A stretch of 64,000 nt of DNA. It comes from Strigamia acuminata. Lineage: Eukaryota > Arthropoda > Chilopoda > Geophilomorpha > Linotaeniidae. Below the pieces are notes generated by a model, which was given only the letters and a program-made list of their open reading frames with translations, had not been told where the DNA came from and searched no databases. The stretch spans positions 2,170,001 through 2,234,000 of the forward strand of contig OX442321.1 of NCBI GenBank assembly GCA_949358305.1, written 5' to 3'. The position numbers and the translations under genes were made by a program. Below are positions 1 through 11,745 of the stretch, in pieces (the first letter of the stretch is position 1; the number at the start of each line of letters is the position of its first letter).

Positions 1-1126
1 TTGATTCGAACAATTCCAACCGCGCGGCCATGTTTCAAATCCCCCTGGTGTTGAGAAATGGCAGCAAGAGTCAACAAAAGAAGTGACGCTTGTATAGAGT
101 TGTTGACTAAGTTATGGGGCTCCGCGCCATCACTGCAAATCCACACGGGGTCGGGGTGGTCATCGCAGCAGTAGGCCCCTTGTAATTGGGACGCCAGTCG
201 ACGGGAGGCGTCCAGCCCTTGGAGAACGAGGAAAGGGGGGGGGGGTGCAAATACAGTCCCCACCGGCCATCGCAGATTTACAACCCTCGAGGCCCCTATC
301 TAATCAGCCAGAGCACCGCGAGGCCGATTTATGGGGCACCGCTTTGACCGCAGCCAAAACTTGTAAATCACCCTGCCCCAGGGGGGAGCCACCCACCAAA
401 TGCAAGTCGTTCAGCACCCACTGACTGACCAGAACGACTTTTTTTATAATCGTCCAACATCCGTTCTCTGAATCAGCAACTTTGTAGAACCCAAAATAGA
501 AAAAAAACAAAAAAAAATAAAACGAAACGACAAAAAGTCGTTTTCGTTTTCGTTTTAGTGGGGAAAATTTTTTTTCGAGGATTTTAGTTGGCGCCGAATT
601 GTCTCGGATGTTACAATGGAGTCCTTTGAGCGGCAGAGCGTCTAATTAGTCCTCGCGGTCCCCCCCGCACCTCCCATCATCTTGTGCGCCCATCTAGTAA
701 ACGACAGGCGGCACTTTTGAAGTGTCACAGGGTGTCAATGTGAATGGCACTGTCAGGGGTTGTTCGAATGGTGGAGGCGGGCAGCGGGCACAATGGCGGC
801 TGTTTGACCTGACACCCGAGGCTACGCGTCGTAATTTACTTGGAACGATAAGCTGACGATTGTGGACGTTAATAGCCACCTCCATCTCCCTGCTCTGTCA
901 ATCCGCACCCCAAAGGGACCCCCAGCCTGGGTCACTCACGCGCTTTATCCTCGTCGAATCTCTTGTTCCCATCAATGCTGGAAACGACCACCGACTCGAA
1001 CCGCATTCATTCATCTATCACTGAGCGCAGTCGAGTTGACAGTCACAAAACGGCTCAAAAAGCGTTTCGTTTGCGACACAGGCAACAAGTAAACCCGTAC
1101 TTGCTTAAATGGATCGGAAAATAAAG
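1..1126. other. Low-copy non-coding DNA
   Basis: I see no coding region here; the open frames are short and resemble nothing I know. The block is mixed in composition, with a G run near 235-243 and CpG dinucleotides throughout. Around 519-550 an imperfect inverted repeat (AAAACGAAACGAC, 5-base spacer, then its near complement) could form a hairpin or be the remnant of a small transposon. Confidence 0.4.
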
Positions 1127-1872
1127 TTGGTCAAACGAGAAAACGTTTCAAATTGTCTAAACGAGTTAACTAAACGTCGAAAATGGTCATAACGAATTTA
1201 CAAAATGTCTAAATTTGACAAAACGATTGAATTCAACGTCTAAAATGGTCAAAACGATTGAATTCAACGTCTAAAATGGTCAAAACGATTGAATTCAACG
1301 TCTAAAATGGTCAAAACGATTGAATTAAACGTCTAAAATGGTCAAAACGATTGAATTAAACGTCTAAAATGGTCAAAACGATTGAATTCAACGTCTAAAA
1401 TGGTCAAAACTATTAAATTAAACGTCTAAAATGAACAAAACTATTAAATTAAACGTCTAAAATGGACAAAACTATTAAATTAAACGTCTAAAATGGTCAA
1501 AACGATTAAACAAAACGTCTAAAATGGTCAAAACGATTAAACAAACCGTCTAAAATGGTTAAAACGGTTAAACAAATCGTCTAAAATGGCCAAAACTATT
1601 TTACAAAATGTCTAAAATTGACAAAACGATTAAACAAACCGTCTAAAATGGTCAAAACGATTGAATTAAACGTCTAAAATGGTCAAAACGATTAAATCAA
1701 ACGTCTAAAATGGTCAAAACGAGCAAACCAAACGTCTAAAATTAGCAAACCGATTAGATTAAACGTCTAAATTGGAACAACGATTAAATTAAACATCTAA
1801 AATGGTCAAAACGAGCAAAATGATGAACCCAACGTCTAAAACAGTTAAACCAAACATCTAAAACCCATAAAA
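1127..1872. repeat. 31-bp minisatellite (array A)
   Basis: About 24 tandem units of 31 bp. The core AACGTCTAAAATGG recurs at exactly 31-bp steps (the G of GTCT lies at 1238, 1269 and 1300), followed by TCAAAACGATTGAATT. Units at both edges are degenerate; those at 1127-1200 contain ACGAGAAAACG, which also occurs in the array at 44.8 kb. Each unit keeps CpG despite being A/T-rich. The unit aligns with those at 53.9 kb and, less well, 44.8 kb. Confidence 0.95.
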
Positions 1873-2314
1873 GCGAAGCAACTGCACGTGTTTTCGGGAG
1901 CAGTTTGGGTGGTCCTAATCCTCTCATCGCGTTTCAACCGTCAGGGTTGCGGAAATTATAAAAATTAAATAAATGTCCACCAGGTGAAGCAAATTTCCAC
2001 CTAGGTGGGAGGTGTTGGCCATGATGAGGGTGTTGCACTACGACTTTTACGAGCTTCAATTACCCCCTAGGTAGTGTCAGGCGGTAACTTCACAAGAGCC
2101 AGGGATAAACACACTCCAAGCTTCTCCCTCCTTCAACACACACTTTGTGTCTTTGCATCACTTTTTTTCTTCTTCTTCTCCTTCCATTTCCAACGTCGGC
2201 TTGTTTGTGTCAAACTGATTAAATTGAGATTGATCAAATTTGAAAAGTACAAACAAACGTGTCACGCATTTATCAACACACTCAAAGACATTCACCCGCC
2301 GTTTGATCGACTCC
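1873..2314. other. Low-copy non-coding DNA
   Basis: Transition from the minisatellite into low-copy DNA with a pyrimidine-rich stretch around 2120-2200. No supported gene or element. Confidence 0.35.
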
Positions 2315-2915
2315 ATTATCATCTTTTATCCCAAACAAATACGAACAGTCGCCGAACGAACTTTCAAAGATATTTATACGATGTGATGTACACCGCTTAA
2401 GAGTTTCTTAAAACATTAACAAAAGTTTAATAATTAAGAAAGCAAACAACACACACAATAAATGTAAGATAAAACATCAATCGCATAAATTAACTCGCGC
2501 AGATTTATAATTTCAGGCGAGTTACGAACAGTCAGGTTACGAAGTTCCGGAGATATATACACGATGTGACGTATAGCGCATAAGTTTAATAATTAATACT
2601 TACCTTTCCCTGGATAAACCGCAATCGAGATACCGTTTATAGACCTTAAACTCTGTTGTCTGTAAAATGTGTCTAGGGGTATTTTTATAAGAAAGCAATT
2701 ATTAATTAAGATAAAACATTGATCGCATAAATTAATTATCATCTTTTATCCCAAACAAACACGAACATTCGAGTTACGAACCTTCGGAGATATATATACA
2801 CGATGTGTGACGTACACCGCATAAGAGTTTCTTTCAGCATTAACAAAAGTTTAATAATTAAGAAAGCAAACAATATATACAATAAATCTAAGATAAAACA
2901 TAAATTAAAGTTTTC
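2315..2915. repeat. Diverged duplication of about 180 bp, 420-bp offset
   Basis: The segment starting ATTATCATCTTTTATCCCAA at 2315 recurs at 2735, and the two copies stay similar for roughly 180 bp, including ACGATGTG(A), TTAACAAAAGTTTAATAATT and AAGAAAGCAAACAA. A third partial copy occupies about 2515-2600 (GAGTTACGAACAGTC, GGAGATATATACACGATGTG). GATAAAACATYRATCGCATA occurs at about 2468 and 2709. This looks like stepwise local duplication; no coding potential is seen. Confidence 0.8.
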
Positions 2916-4068
2916 TCGGGACTCGTTTGCATGTAAAGAATCGAAAAACAAAAACAAAAATTTTTTTTTTCTCCTTTCCCAACGCAGGAAATGACATCAC
3001 ATTTCCCTCCTCTCTATCCATCTCTTGTTTCAGGTGGACGGAATTTATAGCGCCATAAAACGCAGCGAATAACTCACGTGCAAAGGGACAAGTTTGCCGT
3101 TGCACACAACATGGCAGGAATATAAAAATAAAAATATAAAAACGAGAAACTATCCACTAAAACTTCTTTTATTACCAAAGATTATTTTCCCAGTGCAAAG
3201 TCCGAGACCCCACACCCAGTGTACATATGTCATCTTTTCACTCTCCCAAGATGCCACTCTGCAGGAGAGCAATGCTGACAGACGTTCCACGTCCACCCCT
3301 CCGTTCCCCGACGCGCCTTTGATTTACAACCGCTGCTGGACATCCGCCCAGAAAATGGTCAATGGAGACTACTGTACGAAGACAAAACCCCGGCACGACC
3401 AACCGAGCACTTCTTCCCCGCAAAAACCATCGCCTTTGCGTGTCTGGACTTCCAAGTGCCGTTTTACGAGAGAAAAAGGGAGAGGGAAAACAAAAAAAAG
3501 AGAAAAAAAAAGATTGACATTTTATGACTCATCCTAAGCCAACACAAGATCCTGTTAATGGCCGACACTATCTGAAACGCAGGCGTCTGTGAAGAAGCGC
3601 AGGAAATGATAAACGAGCGTGTAAACACTCGGCCCTCGCCACAACGACGCGAAAATTAATTTTTTGCGCGCAAAAAAATAATTCAAAAAATAAAATATTT
3701 TTTTTTACGCGTAAAGTAAACAACGGCTTCTTGAAAATGGCCACTGGTCGAGGACCACACCATCCTCTGGAGCCTCAAACTCTTGGTTGGGGCGGGCGGG
3801 ATTCCCCGCAGGGCTGAGGCCGTCAAGCCTGGCCAGCAGGCGGTGATAAGCATCGAGGGGGCCCCGAGTTGGCCTTTGATGGTGCCGCCTAATTGTGCCG
3901 CCTGTCAGCGTCTGCATGTCAAGGATTTCAACACGTCAATCTCAATCGAATGAAGCTGCTCCTCCTGCTGCCAGATTGACTGATAGGGGGATGAGTTTAC
4001 CACCCCTATCCTTGTCCACCCCCTTGGTCAACTCTTTCCACGTACACGCAGGAATTAGGACTTCAAAG
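2916..4068. other. Low-copy non-coding DNA
   Basis: Mixed-composition DNA with no supported gene. The open frame at 3094-3537 is lysine- and proline-rich without a recognisable domain. Short GC-rich segments such as 3260-3440 and 3730-3960 could be conserved non-coding elements, but nothing in the sequence proves it. Confidence 0.35.
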
Positions 4069-4107
4069 AAATGAATAAATAAATGAATAAATGAATAAAT
4101 GAATAAA
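4069..4107. repeat. AATAAATG microsatellite
   Basis: Short run of AAATGAATAAATGAATA-type repeats, a simple microsatellite. Confidence 0.85.
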
Positions 4108-4429
4108 TGTGGGGAATTATCGTGCGGGAATCAAAACGTTGAGTTATGATGAATATGTGATTGTTAATCGATTCGTTTTTGTGTTTTTTTTTGTTGGTTT
4201 TTTTTTTTGTTCTTTTGTTTGGTTTTATTTCTTTTATTTATTGTATTCAGTCATTCATCATGCGGATCGTGATAGCACTTGATGTCAAGTTTGTTGCAAT
4301 TCCACTTATTAATTACTCATGATTTACATGCATGACTCACATCAATCTGACAAATGTTTTATTTACGTGACGTCAAGACCGCTCGTTATAAATTACGTAA
4401 ATGGAAATAAAAATAAACAAATCAGAAAT
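4108..4429. other. G/T-rich left flank of an array
   Basis: The + strand is conspicuously rich in G and T and poor in C (TTTTTGTTGGTTTT-type runs at 4170-4240), bordering the A-rich array that starts at about 4430. No gene. Confidence 0.5.
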
Positions 4430-4770
4430 TAATCTCAATTTTATCGAAAGAAAGAGAAATGAAATCGCAATTATGCGAAAAAGTGAAATAAAATCGCAAA
4501 AAAGCGAAAAAAATGAAATAAAATCGCAAAAAAGCAAAAAAAATAAAATAAAATCGCAAAAATGCGATAAAAATTAAATAAAATCGCAAAAATGCGAAAA
4601 AAATAAAATAAAATCGCAGAAACGTGAAATAAATGAAATAAAACCGCAAAAATGTGAAATAAAATGGCAAAAATGTGAAACAAAATCGCAAAAACGTGAA
4701 AAAAATGTCAAAAACCGAAACAAAATCGCAAAAAACACAAACCAAATTCGCAACAATACCCAAAAAGGAT
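4430..4770. repeat. 30-bp minisatellite, ATCGC type
   Basis: Tandem units of 30 bp built on GAAATAAAATCGCAAAAA followed by a short GCG-containing spacer. The apparent phenylalanine-rich open frames on the minus strand are translations of the repeat. The right edge (4730-4790) grades into A/C-rich sequence. Confidence 0.92.
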
Positions 4771-5463
4771 AAAAACCAAAGTTGCAGCACGTGGTCGGCC
4801 GGCACTCCGAGAGCTATCGCCCTCTGCCGATCGTTTCCCGCAACCGAGTGCGCGAAAATGAAGCTGCATTCATTTCCCTTCTTCCCCCCGAAACTCGTTG
4901 CCAACTTGGCATGTGCAAAGGAGCCGGCATTTTCTTGGCGCTGCGAGATGGATGCGGTGCCAAGGGCGCTTGACATAAATCAGCCATGATTGACGTGCGC
5001 ATGATGGCAAGTGTACTAAGCGGACTCACACGTGACCGAGTGCCGGCACTGCAGCCTCCGCCCATCGCCCCACGTCACCCTTGTTCAGCGCCGAGCGTCC
5101 GTCACAGGTATCGCGATATAATGTCACTCGTCACCAACAGCGCCAATCGAAACGAGCCACCGGCCACAGCCAGCGCATCCATTGGTCGAGCGGGACGCCA
5201 CATTTCATCCGACTCGCGTTTCCCATGGCGACCACGCCGCCTCGTGGCGAACTCGCGCAGCTGCGTGGGTCGCCCCAAAACTAAGGAGCGACTCGCGCGC
5301 CATCTCATTGCCAGACCAGACGCGGACTAGCAGCGAGACGTTTCACCTCGCTCCAAACACAGTGCGACTTGTTGTTACCTCCGACGCTCGTTTCCGCGTT
5401 CCTCCGATCGCGTCAGCCACGAATCGCGGAATAGTACGGGAAGCCGAGCAACAGCTCGCAGCC
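4771..5463 (+). promoter_or_regulatory. Probable promoter and 5' UTR of the noc/elB-type gene
   Basis: A GC-rich, CpG-rich segment immediately upstream of the start codon, in contrast to the A/T-rich DNA before it. I cannot place the transcription start: GATATAATG at about 5113-5121 is only weakly TATA-like and no clear initiator stands out. The bases before the start codon (GCAGCC then ATG at 5464) suit eukaryotic initiation. The reading frame of the protein stays open upstream to about 5182 but contains no ATG, so the start at 5464 is preferred. Promoter function is inferred from position and composition. Confidence 0.5.
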
Positions 5464-7350
5464 ATGCTCACCTCCGGGAGCAATCAATACCTCCGACCGG
5501 AGTATCTGTCGCCGCTGCCGACCACGGTGAGTTTCCAACCCAGCACGCGACTTTCTCCCCTCCGAGCCCCGCACCGCGCGCACCGCGCACACCGCTGCGG
5601 CGCGCAGTGCGAGGGCCGCGGCATCCCAGCGCGCGCTTTTCCCGGCACTTCAGAACCGCTCTTAAACGTGCATTTTTCGACCGTTTTCAACGTCGATCGC
5701 GGCGAGTTAGAGGAATTAGAGAATTCGGTGCCGTGTGGCGCAGTCAAAGGCCATTTTGGGAAAAAGCGCCCGAGTGCGCGAGGGTTCCGCTAGCAGCGCG
5801 GTGCTGCCTCCTACAGTTGCAATGCTCGCAGTTAATGCGACGCAGCGAAAAGCGAATGTCCGTTTTCGAGTTTTTCGACCGTCACTAACTAGTTCTTCTT
5901 TTCTTTCCTTTCTCCTTTCTAGTTGGACGCCAAGAAAAGTCCTTTGGCACTGTTGGCGCAAACGTGCAGCAACATCGGGGCAGACACTCCCAACTCCAAA
6001 CCGTTGATTCTGCCGGTCGAGAAGCCCAAAGAGAACTCGTCGTCGTCGTCCCTGTCGTCGAACGGGGCGCTCGGTGAGAAGCACCGCGACAAAACGAGTC
6101 CGTCGCCCGGCGACAAGAGCTCGTTCAAGCCGTACGAGTCCATCAAGAAGGAAGAGTCGTCCGAAGGCGATAAAAGTGGTTTCCGGACGCCCACGTCCAA
6201 CAAGTCCGCCTCGCCGGCCGTGTCCGTGGGCAGCAGCGCGGGCGGCGGCACCGGCAACGGCGGCGCGAGCACGACGGGCAAAAACACGCCCAACACCGCC
6301 TCCAACGACGGCAACTGCTCGTCGGGCAAACCGTCGAGCGAGCCGAGCTCCGTGAGCAGTGCGGCCAACCCATTAAACCCCAGTTCGCTGCACAGCCAGC
6401 ACAACCGGATCAGCATCGGGTGCGGCAACATGTTCGTCGAGGTCAACCACCACGAGAGCGCCATCCCAAAGGACGGCGGCCACATGCCCATGAGTGGCGG
6501 CTACAAGCCGGGACAAATGGTGGCCTCCTCCATGCTCAACCCCTTGTCCAACTGCACGGGCTGCACCCAAGTGATCGGCCACATGCCCGTCGAGGCGGCT
6601 TCTCCCTACCACCAGAAGCCCGGCTACGGCGCCGGACTCAGCCCCTACGTGGCCTACGCCCGCGTCAAGACGGCACAGGGCGGCACGACCCTCGTGCCCA
6701 TCTGCAGAGACCCCTACTGCACCAACTGTCAGCTGAGCGTGCAGAGCGCGCAGCTCGTGGGCGCCACGTGCCCGAGTGGCTGCACGCAATGCAACCACGA
6801 GAAGGCGGCCGCCAGTTTAGTGCCCGGTGCCAACCCGCTCTCGGCCTTATCTCTCGTCCCGGGCCTCAACCCCGGAATGTCCCCCCTCAGCAACTCGCTC
6901 TACTCGCACGCCATGTTGAACTCTCACAGACCCTACGTGTGCAACTGGATTGCTGGTGACACTTACTGCGGCAAGCGCTTCACGACGTCCGAGGAACTCC
7001 TCCAACACCTGCGCACGCACACCAACTTGTCGGCGAGTGACGCCGCAAACTCCCTGTCCATGTTTAACCCGTCTCTGACTTTGCCGTCGGTCTCGCAGTC
7101 CTTGGCCTGCCACCTGCACTACTCGACGGCGCCATCCTTGACGACCATCGCCGGCATGCACAGGACGTATCCGACGAGTCTGAGCCCGGTGGGATCGCTC
7201 ACCAGCTCGAGGTACCACCCGTACAAGCCTCAATTGCCGCCCATGCCCGGGACTCCCATGGCGCCCTTACCGCCGCATCCAGGACTGAGTGCTTATTATT
7301 CGCCCTACGCCATGTACGGACAGAGGATCGGCGCTGCCGTTCATCCGTAA
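5464..7350 (+). CDS. noc: NET-family zinc-finger transcriptional co-repressor, no ocelli / elbow B type (ZNF503/ZNF703 homologue)
   Basis: Spliced CDS, join(5464-5526, 5923-7350), 496 aa, stop TAA at 7348-7350. Exon 1 encodes MLTSGSNQYLRPEYLSPLPT plus T and ends on a codon boundary at a GTGAGT donor. Exon 2 opens after a CT-rich tract and AG with the Leu codon TTG, so the chain continues LDAKKSPLALLAQTCSNIGA. Visible in order: the conserved N-terminal block SPLALLAQTCSNIGAD (residues 27-42); FKPY (89-92), which in this family recruits Groucho; a Ser/Gly/Thr-rich linker; a Buttonhead-box-like CRDPYCTNC (282-290); an atypical C2H2 finger with C361, C370, H383 and H387 (eight residues between the cysteines); and a Tyr/Pro-rich C-terminus ending YYSPYAMYGQRIGAAVHP. 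In flies Noc and Elbow are nuclear regulators of ocellar, tracheal and appendage patterning. The family is certain; noc versus elB is not settled by this sequence. Confidence 0.95.
5527..5922 (+). other. Intron of the noc/elB-type gene
   Basis: A 396-bp phase-0 intron. Donor G|GTGAGT at 5526/5527; acceptor preceded by a long CT-rich tract (5893-5920) and AG at 5921-5922. CACTAACTAG around 5883-5892 could supply the branch point. Joining the exons restores the conserved N-terminal block of the family, which is the strongest support for the splice. Confidence 0.93.
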
Positions 7351-8070
7351 AACATTTTTAAAGAAAGAAATTCATTCGTTGATCCCCACCGGGTTCAAGG
7401 TACTGTGACTGTAAAATATATTGTACATAATTTATCTTTCTCGCCGATACTTTTTTTCCTTTTTCGTTTTACACGTTTTACTCACTGTAAATACGTAAAG
7501 AAATGACGGAAAGAAAGAGTGAGTCGTTGGGGGTCGTTTTGTCAAGTTGTTGCTAGTGTGTGCCGCATTTTTGTGATCAAATTTAATTATTTTCTCGACA
7601 TTTTTAATTTCTCAATTTAATTTAAGGAAATTATAAACAAAGTTTTATATAGAAATTACTTGCACTTTTTTATTTTTTTTTATTTTTTTTGGTTTTTAGA
7701 AGATTTTTCGCCGTTTAAATTTTAAGTGTTGTTCAGTGATTTATTTTAATGATTATTATTAGAAAGTGTTTTATTTTTTTTGTTGTTTATTTTTCATTGG
7801 AAATCAGATTAAGTTTTTTTCTTTCCTCGTTGCTCAATTATTTTTCCACTGAACAAGAAATTTCTCTCCAGAATTTTAATTTTTCCATTTTTATCAACCA
7901 TCTTTATTTCTATCATTTCTATTTTTAGTTAGTTATTTTAATAAGTAAAATAAAATACAAATAAAATCAATGAAAAATCCAAACGTTGTAAATTATGTGC
8001 ATTGTAAAATTGATGAATATTAATGGTTTTATTCATATAAACAATAAATCGTTTGAAATTTGTTCTCGCT
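7351..8070 (+). other. 3' UTR and polyadenylation region of the noc/elB-type gene
   Basis: A/T-rich DNA after the stop codon. AATAAA hexamers occur at 7949-7954, 7960-7965 and 8043-8048, each a candidate poly(A) signal, with T/GT-rich DNA after the last. TTGTACATAATTTA near 7421-7434 contains a Pumilio-like TGTACATA core. The exact transcript end cannot be set without cDNA. Confidence 0.6.
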
Positions 8071-9979
8071 ATATCTTTGTCGTACTTTTATTATTATTAT
8101 TATTATTTACCCCTAAAAAAAAAAATCAAAAATCAAAAAAAAAAAAAAAAATTCGCGACCCCCTTTTTATAGATACAAGTGGTTTTTAATGGTCGACTGC
8201 AAATAATTTGCTATCAATTGCGAAATGTAACCAGAGTACCAGTTCCAAGAAACAATTTCACACAGTTTATAGTCCCATGGTCGGGTGAACGTTCTCCCAA
8301 ACCACCACAAAGCAAAAAAAAAAATTCATCAGGTCACACCTGACATCATTTACACCTAACTTGTCACTTTTGACATCCCCAAATAAAAAGCTGCGCAAAG
8401 AAACCTCAAAAAGGTAAGTCCCGCTCGCAGAAAACAAAAGAAAAAGCCAAAATCCAATTTAAATTGCACAAAAACATGTTCTAAGAGCACGCCAAACTCT
8501 TATTCAACCATCTGCTCAATAAAAATAATTCTCGTACGGACGACTCGCGCCGTATCATCAGCGACGCAACACTTGTACTTGCTGGCAAATAACTCGGGCG
8601 TCCCCGAGGATCGTTTTATTCGTACAAATCACATTGATCGTTCCTACAAACTACTGTATTTTGCCCGTCGCGTCGCCGGGAAGTGCGTGTCATTGATCTT
8701 CATAACCGCCCCGACCCAATACGCATTTCCCAAACCTAATTTTTCCTCCAACAAAAAATTCAACAAAAATATATTTAAAAAAATCATGAAAAATAAAAAA
8801 TTGCTATTTTATCTAAAAAAAAAAATTAAAATTTAATTCAATTTAATTTTTTTTTAATTTTTGTCAATTTTAGTCCATTTTTGCACCCGGGTGGCATTTT
8901 GGGCGCGCGTATTGCCGACGTATCCAACTCTGGAGCGAGGGGGCGCCACGAGTCCGGCAAGGGAGTGCCAGACACGTAGCCCACCTTTCACCTACCTGTC
9001 TATTAATTATTCTTTCATCATAATTAGCTGTCAGGGGGTCCAGGACGCCCCCCGCGGATGGGGTGATGACTCCTGTCCATCAAACCGCGCCAACAACAAT
9101 ACAAAACGCTAGTTGGCGTCCTTCTTCGTCTATTTCTCCCCCATCCGCCTTTTCTTTATTAATTATCGGCCTTGGTTCTTCGCACGTATGTCAACGGGCC
9201 TCCATTTTTCTTTTTTCTTTTTTTCTTTTATTTCGAATTCTCTTTTCCTCGTCGCTGCCATGAATGCCAAACGCGTGCGTGTGGGAAAGGTATTTATTTT
9301 CAGCCTTGTTTTTCCGTCCTCACCTCGATGATGTCATGTTCGGATGAGGCATTCGAGCTAGCGCCCCTAAACAGGAAATGCGCAGGCACAAGTGAGGGAA
9401 AACGGTTCGTTTTAATTTTTGCCTTCTTCATTTCGCTTCGTTCTATCACTTCGACTCCACGTTCGCGTTGATTTATGGGCGGGATGCCGCTGGCGGGTTT
9501 AACTCTTCCGCCCGCCTCGATTCATAACCGTGATTGGTGGCTTGTATACATAACGACGTTTTCAATCTCGACGTGATTCATTCCATGTATACACGCGGCA
9601 ACAAAAAACGAATAGAATTCAAAGAGCGAGAATAAAATAAAATAAATTTTTTTTTTTATTTTTTAAATAAAAACAGAAATGACGAGCTTTATAATTATTA
9701 TTGTTTTTATTTATTTATTTTGTTTCAAGCTGAAATGTGGCATTGAATTGTATATGCAAATTGCAATCGTTTTATTGAGATTTAATTGAACAAATTACTA
9801 TAATTTGGGCCGTTTTCGACTGCACAAACTAGCAGGGAATGAGGTCACTAGTTTTCAACACGTAATGAATTTATAATAGCATCGTGACATAAAAATCAAA
9901 ATTTGCGGATTTGGGTTCGTGCAAACTCAACTTCCGCTATTAAGTCTTCAAGAAAATCCCCAAACCGGTGCGAATTTAC
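8071..9979. other. Intergenic DNA with a GC-richer block at 8.88-9.56 kb
   Basis: No supported gene. Simple A/T-rich tracts (8105-8150, 8760-8870, 9630-9720) surround a low-copy, CpG-containing block at about 8880-9560, whose short open frames are not recognisable. A downstream regulatory element of the neighbouring gene is possible but inferred from composition only. Confidence 0.35.
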
Positions 9980-10450
9980 AGAAAAAACAAAACCCTGCAT
10001 GAAAAATCCACGTATAAACATTAAATATCCACGTTATGATACCAAATTTACGAAAATAACGTAATCCTCTATGAAAAATGCACATAAAACGTTAAAAAAC
10101 GTAAAATATCCACGATCTATTACCGAATTTATAGAAATAACGTAATCCTGCACCAAAAAACCATGTAAAAACGTTAAAAAACCACGTTATAATAGCAAAT
10201 TTACAGAAATAACGTAATCCTCTATGAAAAATGCACACAAAAACGTAAAAAAACGTAAAATATCCACGATCTATTACCGAATTTATAGAAATACCGTAAT
10301 CCTGCACAAAAAAACACGTAAAAACGTTAAAAAATCACGTTATAATATCGAATTAACACAAATAACAAATCCAACATAACAAATCCACATAAAACCGTTA
10401 AATTTCCCCGTTATAATAGCAATTTTCCAAAAATTTCGTAACCCCGCACG
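9980..10450. repeat. Higher-order tandem repeat, 153-bp period of two subunits
   Basis: ACGTAATCCTCTATGAAAAA occurs with its CCTCTATG at 10066 and again at 10219, a 153-bp step. Between them lies a second subunit version with ACGTAATCCTGCACC. Each period is thus two related subunits of about 76 bp containing AACGTTAAAAA, CACGTTATAATA and GAATTTATAGAAATA blocks. The right edge decays into A/C-rich DNA. Confidence 0.85.
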
Positions 10451-11745
10451 AAAAACACCCAAAAACGCAAAAAAAAATCCCAAACCACCCGTAAAAACAC
10501 CGCAACCGATCGTTCCCGTTCAAATCCTCCATTTTCCATCGCCAAAACGCCACATAGAACACACTATGAAACATATCCTCACTGTCACTCCCTTGCAACT
10601 TTCCCATCCGGAACAAACAGCGAAGAAAAACTCGTCGCCAACCCCACTCCCAGTCCCCAGCAGTCCCCATCCCCATCCCCAGCAACCAAACATCCATCCA
10701 TCATCGATCCCATCACTCCAGTCGAGCAGGTGAGATAACAAAGATGAGATAACCTCGCATAATCCCCGCCATTGTCCCCCGCTCTCATTCAAAAGTGCCA
10801 ATTGCCAATCACATTCGCCGACCACGACTCAACACCTCTTCAACGCCCAAAGAAACTATTTCGAGCCGCCGACAATGAAGCGCAGCGACGCCCCAGTGCC
10901 CAGTCCTCTCTTATTCTCTCTCTCTTCCGCTTGAGTGGCGCCGAGTGACAATTCAACTGGCAAAATATTTTCTTTTGCACCTCGCTTGACGAGGGCTCAA
11001 AATGAAGGAAGGCACTTGCAGCTGCCATCCAATGACCGTTTAGCGCCGTGCAGATTGAAATTCAATTCATCGGCAGCGGCTCTTTCAATTATGCACGACT
11101 AGCGATGCTTTCATCTTTCCACTCACTCACCTTTCCTTTATAATTTAATAATTTAGTCATAGAGATAAAACAAGCGACGCCGAGTCAACTTTTCGCCATT
11201 GGCTAAACATCTCGCGCCTAACTCTGTCTAATTTTCTATTAAACACAATCATCGTTTGCGTTGCTGGCTTCGCGTTCGTGCGCTTTCGTTCTGTTCGTTT
11301 TATGCGCTGCGCGGAACGTTTTGGCGTCCATTTTGGAAATTCCACTTGGTCTGGATTACGGATTAATTTGCTCGTTAATTATGCACTGGGAAGCGTGTCG
11401 ACGCATTCGTAAAGCATTCTTGGCACCGTGAATTTGCCGCTGGAATATTTGGATTCGAGTTGAGTGATTGAATTCCGCGTTTGGTTTGCGTTTTGGACGG
11501 GGTTTTGGAGGGTTGAGTTAAGTGGACTGTGGACAAGTCAAATTGTTAACTGTACTAAAGGATGGGAATTAAAGTGTCGTTAATTTGGAATACACAAAGT
11601 GTAATTTTTTAAGGCGAAAAAAGTGAATTTTAGACGATTATAAGTGGAAAAAAATTCTAATTTTGATAATATTCTATTGTTTTTTTTTATTTTTATAAAC
11701 GGTTTAGGGCCCCAAAGTGTATTTCTTGTTACAAAATGATTAAAA
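10451..11745. other. Low-copy intergenic DNA
   Basis: C-rich, G-poor DNA from 10450 to about 10720 (CCCATCCCCATCCCC at 10665-10680) follows the previous array; then low-copy DNA without a supported gene; then G/T-rich DNA (about 11450-11580) leading into the next array. Confidence 0.4.

Noticed and set aside
5182-5463. In-frame N-terminal extension of the noc/elB-type protein
   Set aside because: The frame is open but starts at TTG and has no ATG before 5464; the conserved family N-terminus begins at 5464.
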